In this document: positions 1-8,293 of the stretch, one piece after another
Layout: each line of letters starts with the position of its first letter
Numbering within the stretch: the first letter of the stretch is position 1
Assembly (NCBI GenBank): GCA_017881185.1
Contig: JADGRE010000026.1
Span: 1-38,988 of the forward strand
Direction of reading: 5' to 3'
From: Pseudomonadota bacterium
Lineage (GTDB): Bacteria > Myxococcota_A > Polyangia > Polyangiales > JAFGIB01
Length of the DNA: 38,988 nt
Program-made: the position numbers and the translations under genes
The notes under the pieces: generated by a model
Told to the model about the DNA's origin: nothing
Databases searched by the model: none
What the model saw: the letters and a program-made list of their open reading frames with translations, nothing else

Positions 1-2
1 TC

Positions 3-44
3 GCGCCGGCGCAAGGCGGCAAACCGGGCGACTTGTTGCGCTGA
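3..44 (+). CDS. C-terminal tail of an upstream gene (partial)
   Basis: An open frame enters from the left edge and ends at a TGA at 42-44, giving a short tail ending in Gly-Asp-Leu-Leu-Arg. Only about 13 residues are visible, so no function can be given. It is on the same strand as the next gene, which begins about 50 bases later, and could be part of the same transcript. It may also be a chance open frame. Confidence 0.25.
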   Translation, partial: APAQGGKPGDLLR

Positions 45-95
45 GCCGAGGCGACCCGCCATGACAGTCGCGCTCGCAGGCAGTAGCATTTGATC

Positions 96-728
96 ATGAC
101 CGTGGATCCGATCGAGCTGTGCATGCGCGAGCTGCCCGTGCGCTTTGCGCAGGCGAAGATGGAGTTGGAGGCGCAAGCGAGTGGCGGCGACAAGCGTGCA
201 CAAACGCGCTTGGCCGACGCGCGTGCGTCGCGCGTAGCTGCGCGCCTGGTCTTGGAGGGTGAGGGCGGCGGCGAGCTGTTCGTGGTCAACGAGCGCACCG
301 TGCTAAGCGTGTCGCGCGAGCGCCCAGCTGCGCCAGCCGTGCACTACGCGCTCGGGGTCTCGGCGGCTGCGGCCACGCGCGCGCTACACATGCTCGAGCG
401 CGGCGCCGTGACGCTCGATGCCGAGGATGGGCAGCCACATCGCCTCGGCTCCGCCAAAGCCGACCAGTTGTTCACTATGTACAAGTTCGGCTTCGAGCTG
501 CTCTTGCTGGGTTTGCCTGAGTTGGGCGATGTCAGCCTGCGCATCGGGTTGGGGCGCGACCTGCCCGCGGTGGCGGAATTTCGGCTGAGCGTTGGCTATG
601 CCGACCTGGCCCTGCTGCGCGAGCAGCGCACGGGGCCCCAGGAGCTGTTCTCTTCGGGTAAGCTCACCATTACCGGCGATGTCGCGAAGGCGATGATGCT
701 CGGCATGACACTCGCGCAGCTGCGCTGA
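96..728 (+). CDS. SCP2 sterol-binding-like domain protein
   Basis: A protein of about 210 residues. The last 60-70 residues resemble the end of the SCP2 (sterol carrier protein 2) fold: a hydrophobic strand, then Leu-Phe-Ser-Ser-Gly-Lys-Leu-Thr-Ile-Thr-Gly-Asp and an Ala/Met-rich final helix. SCP2 domains bind lipids or acyl chains; no ligand can be read here. The N-terminal part is charged, helical and unassigned. There is no signal peptide, so it is probably cytoplasmic. The ATG at 96 is preferred; an in-frame TTG at 90 would add two residues. Neither has a strong ribosome site. The gene lies 10 bases before the next one and is probably cotranscribed with it. Confidence 0.7.
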   Translation: MTVDPIELCMRELPVRFAQAKMELEAQASGGDKRAQTRLADARASRVAARLVLEGEGGGELFVVNERTVLSVSRERPAAPAVHYALGVSAAAATRALHMLERGAVTLDAEDGQPHRLGSAKADQLFTMYKFGFELLLLGLPELGDVSLRIGLGRDLPAVAEFRLSVGYADLALLREQRTGPQELFSSGKLTITGDVAKAMMLGMTLAQLR

Positions 729-738
729 GGCGACCGAC

Positions 739-1188
739 ATGAACACCGACATTCTCGACGCGCTCAAAGAGCTGATGGAACCGGAGCTGAGCGAGCTCAA
801 GGTCGAGGCCGCGACGATGCAGTGCGTGCTCGACGTGCGCTACGCGCGCCTCACGCTCTGGTTCGACTTCGATCCGCAAGCCGAGTCGATTCGCATGTAC
901 GTGACGGTGCCGCCCCCAGCTGGCGCCGGTCCCGAGTTCCTGGTGTGGTGCCTCTCCACCAACACGCTCTACTGGGACGTGAAGCTCGGGCTCGACGCCA
1001 ACGGCATGCTGCTCGTGCACGCTGACGTGGATCTCGATCAGGCCGATCTCACCAGCACCGCCCGCGTGCTGCTGGAACGCGTGGCGGCCATGCGCGAGCT
1101 GCTCGACGACGAGCTGGTGCGCTATCTGGTCAACCACAAGCTGGGCACGCCCCCGCAGCTGGAACGCTGGCTCACGCGTGAGAGTTGA
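739..1188 (+). CDS. Small acidic protein of unknown function, possibly YbjN/secretion-chaperone-like fold
   Basis: A 149-residue acidic soluble protein with no signal peptide or membrane segment. The order of elements is an N-terminal helix, several strands (through Phe-Asp-Phe-Asp and Val-Thr-Val-Pro), and a long C-terminal helix pair rich in Leu, Arg and Glu. This alternation resembles the YbjN / type III secretion chaperone fold, but that is a guess from secondary-structure pattern, not a recognised family match. It follows the SCP2-like gene by 10 bases, so the two probably form a pair. It converges with lysA, whose stop lies 19 bases away. Confidence 0.6.
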   Translation: MNTDILDALKELMEPELSELKVEAATMQCVLDVRYARLTLWFDFDPQAESIRMYVTVPPPAGAGPEFLVWCLSTNTLYWDVKLGLDANGMLLVHADVDLDQADLTSTARVLLERVAAMRELLDDELVRYLVNHKLGTPPQLERWLTRES

Positions 1189-1209
1189 GCCGCGTGTCAG
1201 AGACTCTCA
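1179..1209. terminator. Possible shared terminator hairpin between convergent genes
   Basis: TGAGAGT at 1179-1185 and ACTCTCA at 1203-1209 form a perfect 7-bp inverted repeat with a 17-base loop. It spans the stop codons of the two convergent genes. There is no T-run on either strand, so it would be at best a weak bidirectional terminator. Confidence 0.3.
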
Positions 1210-2517
1210 GTCGTCGCGTTCGTGACGCCACAGGTCTTCGATGCTCTGGCGCGCGCGAATCACTCGGAAGCCTGCGCCATCGGCCAGCACCTCGGCGGCG
1301 AACGGTCGGCTGTTGTAGTTGCTGCCCATGACCGCGCCGTAGGCTCCGGCGCCGCGAATTACGAGCAGGTCGCCGCGGGCGATGGGTGGCAGCGAGCGAT
1401 CTTGCGCGAAGAAGTCGCCGGACTCACACACCGGACCGACGACGTCGGCGGGAGATTCGGCCGCGCCTTTCGGATCGTTCACCGGTACCACGGCGTGATA
1501 GGCATGGTAGAGCGCCGGGCGGATGAGCTCGGTCATGGCGGCGTCGACGATCACGAAACGCTTGCCGCCTTGCTCCTTCACGTAGACCACGCGCGTCAGC
1601 AGCACACCCGCATCGCCCACGATCGAGCGCCCCGGCTCCACCACGAGCGTCAGGCCGAGGCGGTCGGCGCCGCCGCGCTGCATGCCGTCGATGATGGCTT
1701 GGCCGAACACGGAACGTGCCTGCGCGTCGCGCTCCTCGTTGCCGTAGAGGATGGGCCAGCCGCCGCCGGCGTCGAGGGTGCTGAGCTTGGCGCCGGCCGC
1801 CACGCACTCGCAGGCGAAGCGCGCGGTGATCGCCACGGCGTCGCCGATGGGCTCGGGCGAGAGCACCATGGAGCCGATGTGGCAGGCGACGCCTTCGAGC
1901 TGCAAATGCGGGCTCTTGATCAAGCGCGGAAGCAATTGTCGGGCGGTGTCGAGCTCCAGGCCGAACTTGGTCTTGTGCAAGCCGGTCGCGATGTACGGGT
2001 GGGTCGCTGCGTCGACGTCGGGGTTCACGCGCAGCGCGATCTTCGCGACCACGCCGCGCTGCTTCGCGATGGCTTCGATGGCGTCGATTTCAGGCGCGCT
2101 CTCCACGTGCAGGCTGCGGATGCCCGCCTGCAGCGCGGCGTCGATCTCCGGGTCGGTCTTGCCGACGCCGCTGAATACGATCTTCTCCGGAGCAAAGCCC
2201 GCACGCAGCGCACGCGCGAGCTCGCCACCCGACACGATGTCGGCGCCGGAGCCGAGGCGGCACAGCTGTGACAACAACGCCAGGTTGCCGTTGGCCTTGA
2301 CCGCGTACGCGATCATGTGCGGCACACTGCTGAGTGCGCTGTCAGTGCTGCGATACGAGTCGGTTACGGCTGCGCGGCTGTACACGTAGCTCGGTGTGCC
2401 CACGTGTGCGGCGATCTCGTCGAGCGGGACCGACTCGGCATGCAGCACGCCTGCGCGGTGGACGAAGTAGCTCGAGGTCGGGATGCGTTGATGCGCTGAC
2501 GCTGATGACACTGACAC
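1207..2517 (-). CDS. lysA: Diaminopimelate decarboxylase
   Basis: Converts meso-diaminopimelate to L-lysine plus CO2, the last step of lysine synthesis, using pyridoxal phosphate. The 436 residues match the family length. Visible motifs are Tyr-Ala-Val-Lys-Ala-Asn, with the PLP lysine near residue 74, then His-Ile-Gly-Ser, the Gly-Gly-Gly-Trp-Pro loop, Glu-Pro-Gly-Arg-Ser, Cys-Glu-Ser-Gly-Asp supplied across the dimer, and the C-terminal Tyr-Asn-Ser-Arg-Pro. The first possible start is a GTG that directly abuts the argH stop codon; a second in-frame GTG lies 6 bases further in. Stop-start contact implies translational coupling with argH. The coupling places arginine and lysine synthesis steps on one transcript. 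Confidence 0.96.
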   Translation of the reverse strand: MSVSSASAHQRIPTSSYFVHRAGVLHAESVPLDEIAAHVGTPSYVYSRAAVTDSYRSTDSALSSVPHMIAYAVKANGNLALLSQLCRLGSGADIVSGGELARALRAGFAPEKIVFSGVGKTDPEIDAALQAGIRSLHVESAPEIDAIEAIAKQRGVVAKIALRVNPDVDAATHPYIATGLHKTKFGLELDTARQLLPRLIKSPHLQLEGVACHIGSMVLSPEPIGDAVAITARFACECVAAGAKLSTLDAGGGWPILYGNEERDAQARSVFGQAIIDGMQRGGADRLGLTLVVEPGRSIVGDAGVLLTRVVYVKEQGGKRFVIVDAAMTELIRPALYHAYHAVVPVNDPKGAAESPADVVGPVCESGDFFAQDRSLPPIARGDLLVIRGAGAYGAVMGSNYNSRPFAAEVLADGAGFRVIRARQSIEDLWRHERDD

Positions 2518-3951
2518 TCAGGGCTCCGTGATCACGCCGAAGCGTGTGGCGATGGCTTGGCTGTCGACGCCGCGCGCCTGCAAGCGGTCGCGAAGCGCGC
2601 TGATCTCGGCGCTAACCATGCTGCGGGCAGGGCCACCCGGCAAGGCGCGTCGCTCGACGGCGACTTCCGGGTCGAGCGCGAGGTAGACGTCGGCTTCGAA
2701 CGCGGCGTGCTCGGCGCGTAGCTCTTGCAAGCTCAGCTGCGCAAGGGTCTTGCCGGCGTCGAACGCCGTCTTCACCAGACGTCCGGCCACGTGGTGCGCG
2801 CTGCGAAAGGGCACGCCCTTGGCGGCCAAGTAGTCGGCAAGCTCGGTCGCGTCGACGAAACCTTCGCCCAGCGCCCGACGCATGCGCGCGGCATCGAAGC
2901 GCGCGCTGGCGATGGACCCTGCGAGCACGGTCAGCGAAGCATCGACCGTGTCGAACGCGTCGAACACCGGCGGCTTGTCTTCTTGCATGTCGCGGTTGTA
3001 CGCGAGCGGCAGGCCCTTGAGCATGACCAGCAGGCTCACGAGATCGCCGACCACGCGCCCCGTCTTGCCGCGCACCAGCTCGGCCATGTCGGGGTTCTTC
3101 TTCTGCGGCATCATCGACGAGCCCGTGGTGAACGCGTCGCTCATCTGCACGAAGCCGAACTCTTGGCTGCTCCACAGCACGAGCTCTTCGGCGATGCGCG
3201 ACAGGTGCACCGCACAATTGGCCAGTGCCGCGACCGTCTCCACGAGAAAGTCGCGGTCGCCCACGGCGTCGAGCGAGTTGTGCGTGACGCCATCGAAGCC
3301 CAGTTCTTTCGCGCTCTGCGCGCGATCGAGCGGGAAGGTGGTTGCCGCGAGCGCGCCCGAGCCGAGCGGCGAGAGGTTCATGCGCCGGGCGGCATCCTGC
3401 AGACGGCCGCGGTCGCGCTCGAGCATCTCGCACCAGGCGAGCAAATGATGCGACAGGCGCACGGGCTGCGCGCGCTGCATGTGCGTGTAGCCTGGCATCA
3501 GCACCGAGAGGTGTTGTTGCGCGCGCACGCACAGCACGCTGAGCAGGGCATCGATACGCGCGCAGCTGGCGTAGCAGGCCTCGCGCGTCCACAGCCGCAT
3601 GTCGGTCGCGACCTGGTCATTGCGGCTGCGGCCAGTGTGTAGGCGCGCGCCGGCTTCGCCGATGCGCTTGGTGAGCGTGGCCTCGACGTTCATGTGCACG
3701 TCTTCGGCAGCCGGGTCCCAGACGAACTGACCGGACTCGATCTCGCTGGCGATGGCCGTCAGCCCGCTGACGATGCGCTCGACGTCTTGTGCGCTCAGCA
3801 CACCGCGCGCGCCCAGCATGCGGGCATGCGCGATTGAGCCGCGGATGTCCTGCGGCGCAAGGCGTTTGTCGACGTCGACGCTGGCGCTGAAGGCTGCTGC
3901 CTGCGCGTCCAGGTCCTGCTCGAAGCGTCCACCCCAGCTCTTCTCACTCAT
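2518..3951 (-). CDS. argH: Argininosuccinate lyase
   Basis: Cleaves argininosuccinate to arginine and fumarate, the last step of arginine synthesis. The 477 residues span the whole fumarase/aspartase-superfamily fold. The N-terminus Trp-Gly-Gly-Arg-Phe is typical, followed by the Ser-Arg-Asn-Asp-Gln substrate loop and the signature [11 protein letters not shown] around residue 280. The ATG start lies 12 bases after the stop of the P1B-ATPase-like gene and the stop abuts the lysA start. The three genes therefore look like one transcript running leftward. Nothing degenerate is seen. Confidence 0.97.
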   Translation of the reverse strand: MSEKSWGGRFEQDLDAQAAAFSASVDVDKRLAPQDIRGSIAHARMLGARGVLSAQDVERIVSGLTAIASEIESGQFVWDPAAEDVHMNVEATLTKRIGEAGARLHTGRSRNDQVATDMRLWTREACYASCARIDALLSVLCVRAQQHLSVLMPGYTHMQRAQPVRLSHHLLAWCEMLERDRGRLQDAARRMNLSPLGSGALAATTFPLDRAQSAKELGFDGVTHNSLDAVGDRDFLVETVAALANCAVHLSRIAEELVLWSSQEFGFVQMSDAFTTGSSMMPQKKNPDMAELVRGKTGRVVGDLVSLLVMLKGLPLAYNRDMQEDKPPVFDAFDTVDASLTVLAGSIASARFDAARMRRALGEGFVDATELADYLAAKGVPFRSAHHVAGRLVKTAFDAGKTLAQLSLQELRAEHAAFEADVYLALDPEVAVERRALPGGPARSMVSAEISALRDRLQARGVDSQAIATRFGVITEP

Positions 3952-3963
3952 GCGTATTCCACC

Positions 3964-6198
3964 TCAGGTCCACGCGGGAAGCCTTAGCGCGATTCGGTGC
4001 AGAAGTCGCGCGCCCGCGCGTACGGCATAGGCGTCGACGGCCACCGTGAGCACCGCTGCGATGCCTGGGTCGATCAGGCCTGCGGCTGCTGCCGCGACCA
4101 CGGCGGCGAAGGCCGCGGCGGCGAGGCCCGTGGCGTTGAGCGCACCTTCACGGGCTGCCTGCGCTATCCACAACGCTGCGGCGGCATCGCGAACGTCTTC
4201 GCTCACGAGCGCCACGGCCTTCTCGCCCGCGGGGCCGCCGGCGGCGCCGAGCGCGATGCCCACGTCTGCGGCCGATAGCGCGGCGTCGTCTTCGACGGGG
4301 TAGCCGATGACCGCCACGCGTCCGCCGGCTTCGCGCAGGCTGCGCACCTCGTGGCCCCGCTCCTCGGGCAGCAACTCGGCCTTCACGTGGGCGATGTCGA
4401 GCCCGGCGGCCAGCTCTTCGATCGGCCCGCGCTGATCGCCCGTCAGCAGCACAACCTCGAGGTCCATGTCGAACATGCGCTGGATCGCCGCGCGCGCGCC
4501 GACGCGCAGGTGGTCTTGCAGCGTGAGCACCGCGCGCACCTTGCCAGCGACGCTCACGAAGATCGCGGTGCGGCCTGCGGCTTCGGCGCGAGCAGCATCC
4601 GCGTCGGCGGTGGCGATGCTCACGCCGTGGTCGAGCTGCAAGCGCCGGCTGCCGATGACCACTTCTTCGCCGCCCGGAGCAATGGCCGTCACGCCGCGCC
4701 CAGGCACGCTCACGGCGCGGCGCACATCGATCGGCGGCACGCCCTTGAGCGCAGCGAAGCGCACGATGGCGCGCGCGATGGGATGCTCGCCGGCGGCTTG
4801 CTCGGCGGCTGCAACGACGGTGAGCAGCTCGCCGGTGTCGCCTTCACCCACCATGTGGACCTCGACGACCTCCGGCTTGCCTTCGGTCAACGTGCGGTGC
4901 GGCGACATCGCGACCAAGGTTGCATGGCCGGCGAGGTCGAGCGCTGCACCGCTCTGGAACACGATACCGCGCGCGCCCGCAGTCGCAGCGGCGGCCACGC
5001 TCGGCCATTCGACCGCACGGCGCAACGCGAGCAGCGGCGCGGCGATCAACACGGCGCAGGCGGCAGCGATTGGCCCGGACGCGCCGCGATGTCCAGCTAG
5101 CACGACCACTCCGAGCGCAAGTCCGAGTACGACGAGGCCACCCCAACGCTCGAGCTCCGCGCTCGCGCGCACCAGAGGCGCAGCATCGCGTTCGCTGGCG
5201 CGGCCGAAGCGCGCTACGCGTACCAGCGCACGGTCGTCGCCCACGCGGGTGGTCAGCACGCGCACGGCGCCCTCGACGACGGTTGCGCCTGCGAGGATGG
5301 GGTCGCCGATGTTGCGCCGGATGGTCGTGGTGGCGCCAGGATAGGGCAGCACGTCGGCCTCGCCGGCTTGCACCACACCGTCGACACCGATCACGTGGCC
5401 TTTCATGCCGATGACATCTTCGCCCGTGCGGATCTTGCTGGTCTCCACCCGTTCCACGGCCGTTGTCAGTGCGTCGCTGGCGTCGCGCGTGGGCACGTGT
5501 ACTTGGCGCGGCAGACGCGTCAGCAGTGCGGCCACCGCTTGCTCCACGGGCAAGCGCGCTTCGGCGTCGAAGTACGCGCGGCCCAGCATGGCGGCGGCCG
5601 CGAGTGCTGCGCCGAACAACGCGAACGAGCCAGCTTCGCCGTGCGCGACCGCCCAGCGACCGGACCACGCCGCCGCCGCCGCACCGAGTGGGCCCAACGC
5701 CCAGCCCAGACCGCCGACCACCTCGATGGTGTTTGCGCTCAAACGCAGCGCGCACAGCGCGGCGGCCGTGGTCATCAGCGCCGAGGCCAGCGTGATCTCG
5801 CGCGCCGTGAACAGCGACAGCAGCATCGCCAAGCCGACCGCGCTGCCACCTGTCCACAGCCAGCGCGCTTGCTCGGGGTTCAGTGCGTCTTCGGGCGCAG
5901 GTGCCGGCGGCGCGCTGAAGGGCAACTTCGTCTTCGCCACGCCACCCGGCGGCGTGCGTAGGCTGGTTGGCCGCCGTCGGCTGCGCACGCCCTGGCGGTA
6001 GCTCTGCTTGCACGCCTCACCGCACAAGAAGCGCACGCCGTCTTCGAACGCCAACACGCACGGCGCACGCAGTGGGTCGACGTCGGCGCCGCAGGCAGCG
6101 CACGGTTCGGCAGGCACGACTGGCCGGTCCGCCGGCAGCGTCGCCAGTGGAACCAGACGCCTAGCGGCGGAAGCGGCCGGAGTCTTTTCGGTCGACAC
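3964..6198 (-). CDS. P1B-type ATPase-like protein lacking catalytic motifs (probable pseudo-ATPase)
   Basis: The 744-residue protein follows the layout of a heavy-metal P-type ATPase: N-terminal metal-binding-like segment, membrane helices from about residue 112, actuator domain near 255-320, further helices near 350-395, a phosphorylation/nucleotide domain and C-terminal helices. Yet the key motifs are changed. The phosphorylated Asp of DKTGT is Ser432 (Ser-Pro-His-Arg-Thr-Leu-Thr), the membrane CPC is Ala-Pro-Leu at 387-389, TGE(S) is Pro-Gly-Ala-Thr at 287-290, and GDGxND is Gly-Tyr-Pro-Val-Glu-Asp at 632-637. The His-Pro at 472-473, Thr-Gly-Asp at 586-588 and overall fold remain. Cys33, 36, 47, 59 and 63 form a TRASH/YHS-like zinc site. 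The GTG start has an AAGGT ribosome site about 9 bases upstream. It cannot work as a normal pump; a metal-sensing, scaffold or structural role is conceivable. Confidence 0.85.
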   Translation of the reverse strand: MSTEKTPAASAARRLVPLATLPADRPVVPAEPCAACGADVDPLRAPCVLAFEDGVRFLCGEACKQSYRQGVRSRRRPTSLRTPPGGVAKTKLPFSAPPAPAPEDALNPEQARWLWTGGSAVGLAMLLSLFTAREITLASALMTTAAALCALRLSANTIEVVGGLGWALGPLGAAAAAWSGRWAVAHGEAGSFALFGAALAAAAMLGRAYFDAEARLPVEQAVAALLTRLPRQVHVPTRDASDALTTAVERVETSKIRTGEDVIGMKGHVIGVDGVVQAGEADVLPYPGATTTIRRNIGDPILAGATVVEGAVRVLTTRVGDDRALVRVARFGRASERDAAPLVRASAELERWGGLVVLGLALGVVVLAGHRGASGPIAAACAVLIAAPLLALRRAVEWPSVAAAATAGARGIVFQSGAALDLAGHATLVAMSPHRTLTEGKPEVVEVHMVGEGDTGELLTVVAAAEQAAGEHPIARAIVRFAALKGVPPIDVRRAVSVPGRGVTAIAPGGEEVVIGSRRLQLDHGVSIATADADAARAEAAGRTAIFVSVAGKVRAVLTLQDHLRVGARAAIQRMFDMDLEVVLLTGDQRGPIEELAAGLDIAHVKAELLPEERGHEVRSLREAGGRVAVIGYPVEDDAALSAADVGIALGAAGGPAGEKAVALVSEDVRDAAAALWIAQAAREGALNATGLAAAAFAAVVAAAAAGLIDPGIAAVLTVAVDAYAVRAGARLLHRIALRLPAWT

Positions 6199-6259
6199 GG
6201 GCGGCTACCTTACAACGAAACGGTCGCGCAGGGTGCAGGGTGGAGGTGGGCTGGTCGCG

Positions 6260-6775
6260 TCAGAACTGCAGCTTCGGCGTGACCGGGTGCGGGCGGTAGA
6301 GGATCACGGTGTGACCGATGACGCCGCACAGCGCGGAGCGCGTCTCGGCGGCGAGCTGCTGCGCCATCCCGCGCTTGTCTTGCGGCTCGTACAGGCGGAC
6401 TTTGATGAGCTCGTGGTCGAGCAGTGCGCTGCTGACGGCCGTGACCACCGTGCTCGTGACGCCCGAGTGTCCCACTTGCACCAGAGGCTCGAGGTGATGC
6501 GCGAGTCCGCGCAAGTGCCTGCGGTCGCTGCCGCTGAGCACGGGCGCGGGCTTGGTCGCCGCGCCTTGCACTGCGGCGGTCGTTGCCGCCTTGTTGGCGG
6601 CCGCAGCGCGCTCCTTGCGCTGGTCCGTCGCTCGCCTGACGCGCTTGTTGCGCGAGACCGAGCCGCTACCGCCTTTGCGACCCGGTTTGCGAGTGGAAGT
6701 GCGAGTTGATTTGCCAGTGCTCTGGTTGCCGGTGCTCTGGTTGCCGGTGCTTTGGCGCGTGGGTCGGTCTGTCAC
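6260..6775 (-). CDS. yhbY: CRM/YhbY-family RNA-binding protein
   Basis: The last 90 or so of the 171 residues form a CRM (YhbY) domain, an RNA-binding fold linked to the large ribosomal subunit and, in E. coli YhbY, to ribosome assembly. It begins at Leu-Ser-Gly-Ser-Asp-Arg-Arg, continues through the Val-Gly-His-Ser-Gly-Val turn (the place of the family GxxG loop) and ends with the Ile-Leu-Tyr-Arg strand. The first 80 residues are a basic, low-complexity tail including a short Ser-Thr-Gly-Asn-Gln repeat. The frame is open further upstream, but the GTG at 6775 overlaps the TGA of the preceding gene by four bases (GTGA) and is the natural start. It is cotranscribed with the dehydratase-family gene. 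Confidence 0.82.
   Translation of the reverse strand: MTDRPTRQSTGNQSTGNQSTGKSTRTSTRKPGRKGGSGSVSRNKRVRRATDQRKERAAAANKAATTAAVQGAATKPAPVLSGSDRRHLRGLAHHLEPLVQVGHSGVTSTVVTAVSSALLDHELIKVRLYEPQDKRGMAQQLAAETRSALCGVIGHTVILYRPHPVTPKLQF
6721..6757. repeat. Short 15-bp tandem repeat inside the CRM-protein gene
   Basis: A 15-bp unit (TCTGGTTGCCGGTGC) occurs twice in direct tandem at 6721-6750, followed by a partial third copy. On the minus strand it encodes the Ser-Thr-Gly-Asn-Gln repeat in the disordered N-terminal tail of the CRM protein. A multiple of three bases, it can change in copy number without shifting the frame. Confidence 0.7.
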
Positions 6776-8244
6776 TTCTCCGCCTTGTCTTGGCTCTCGT
6801 CCACGCCCGCCAGCTTCTTGGCGAGCGACTTCTTGTGTTCCAGCTTCATCAAGCGCTGGATCTGCACGCGCTGCGCCTGCGGTGAGCCTGCGCCGTGCAT
6901 CGATTCCGTCAGGTAGCCGACGGCGTTGCGCCCGAGCGTCATGTTCTCGATCAAGCGCAGCACGCGCCGCCGATTGTCGACGGACACGCCCGGCCGGCCC
7001 GCGAGGTACTTGCGCAGAATCGGTCCGGTCGTCGGGCTCTGGAACTCCTTGTCCGACGGCAAGGTGACCATCAAGCCGCCGGCGAGGTCTTGTGCCAATC
7101 GCGCGAGCTCGTACGGGAAGCGCGTCACGTTGTGCTTGCACACGTTCGCGAGCATTTCGTCGCACTGGTAGTTGCCCGCGGCCGTGGGCTTGGACTCGTG
7201 CGACGCAGCGATGCCGGCGCCGTAGATGGTTTCGTTCAAGTGCGCCATCTCCACCAGCTTGTCGCGCACGTGTGAAGCCTTGGCGACACCGTTGTAGTCG
7301 GCGATGGTTGCAGCTGCGCCGATGATGACGTCGCCGAGGCCCGTCTTACACACGTACGAGCGCCGGTGGTACGCGGTGAAGCGCTCCACCAGCGTCGCGG
7401 CGAAGTCGGTCTCGCCGTTCATGAAGATGTGCGCGTTGGGAATGAACACGTCGTCGAATACGATCAGGGCTTCTTGGCCGCCGAATTGCGCGTTGCCTTG
7501 ATCGATGTCGCTGCCCTCGAGCGCGCGCGAGTCGCAGCTCTGGCGGCCGTAGATGTAGCTGATGCCCGGGTCGTCGACGGGAACCGCGCCGGCGATGGCG
7601 TAGTCTCTGTCTTCCGCAGTCATGCGCATGGTCGGCATGACCAACAGCCAGTGCGAGTTGATGCAGCCGGTCTGGTGCGCTTTGGCGCCGCGCACCACCA
7701 CGCCGCTTTCGCGTCGCTCTACCACACGCAGGAACATGTCAGGGTCGACCTGCTCGTGCGGCGCCTTGCTGCGGTCGCCCTTCACGTCGGTCATCGCACC
7801 GCCGATGACGAAGTTCTCTTCCTGCATGCGCTGCACGAACGCCTTGAAGCGCTCGTGGTAGCTGGTGCGCGCGCTGGGCGAGTTGGCGTCAATGTCGAAG
7901 GTCGTGGAGTAGAGCGAGTTGATCGCGTCCATGCCCACGCAGCGCTGAAAGCAGGTGCCGGTGCGCTGGCCGAGCCTCCGCTGCATGCGGTTCTGCATGA
8001 CCACGTCGTTCGCGCTCTGCGTCACGTGCAGAAAACGGTTCACGCGCTTGCCAGTGAGTGGCGACTGCGCAGACGCCAGCTCCGGGTCTTCTTGCGCCAG
8101 CCGATAGGTGTCGGCGACCGCGTTGATCGAGGGCCGGATCACGGGGTGATCGACCGGCTCGGCCACCAGCTCACCGAACAGATATACCTTGAGCTTCCGA
8201 GCCCGTAAGCTCTGGATGTACTCATCTGCGGTGCGAATCGGCAT
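6772..8244 (-). CDS. 4-Hydroxybutyryl-CoA dehydratase / vinylacetyl-CoA isomerase family protein
   Basis: A 490-residue member of the HpaB/AbfD flavoprotein superfamily, the same length as AbfD. The iron-sulfur ligands of AbfD have counterparts: Cys98 and Cys102 in Cys-Phe-Gln-Arg-Cys-Val-Gly, His293 and Cys299 in Tyr-His-Arg-Arg-Ser-Tyr-Val-Cys-Lys. The flavin monooxygenases of the superfamily lack these cysteines, so a [4Fe-4S]/FAD dehydratase or related isomerase is the better call. AbfD removes water from 4-hydroxybutyryl-CoA to give crotonyl-CoA. The ATG at 8244 has an excellent GGAGG site 8 bases upstream; an upstream in-frame extension is ignored for that reason. The stop overlaps the CRM gene start. 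No CoA transferase or other 4-hydroxybutyrate gene is adjacent, so the substrate stays open. Confidence 0.82.
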   Translation of the reverse strand: MPIRTADEYIQSLRARKLKVYLFGELVAEPVDHPVIRPSINAVADTYRLAQEDPELASAQSPLTGKRVNRFLHVTQSANDVVMQNRMQRRLGQRTGTCFQRCVGMDAINSLYSTTFDIDANSPSARTSYHERFKAFVQRMQEENFVIGGAMTDVKGDRSKAPHEQVDPDMFLRVVERRESGVVVRGAKAHQTGCINSHWLLVMPTMRMTAEDRDYAIAGAVPVDDPGISYIYGRQSCDSRALEGSDIDQGNAQFGGQEALIVFDDVFIPNAHIFMNGETDFAATLVERFTAYHRRSYVCKTGLGDVIIGAAATIADYNGVAKASHVRDKLVEMAHLNETIYGAGIAASHESKPTAAGNYQCDEMLANVCKHNVTRFPYELARLAQDLAGGLMVTLPSDKEFQSPTTGPILRKYLAGRPGVSVDNRRRVLRLIENMTLGRNAVGYLTESMHGAGSPQAQRVQIQRLMKLEHKKSLAKKLAGVDESQDKAEK

Positions 8245-8293
8245 GTCGGCGACCTCCGTGGCCCGACGCCATAGCACACTTCCGACCTGCAAC

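Noticed and set aside
1222-2271. Long open frame on the plus strand opposite lysA
   Set aside because: It is an antisense shadow in GC-rich DNA; lysA has all family motifs and the antisense protein is His/Arg/Ala-rich with no recognisable domain.
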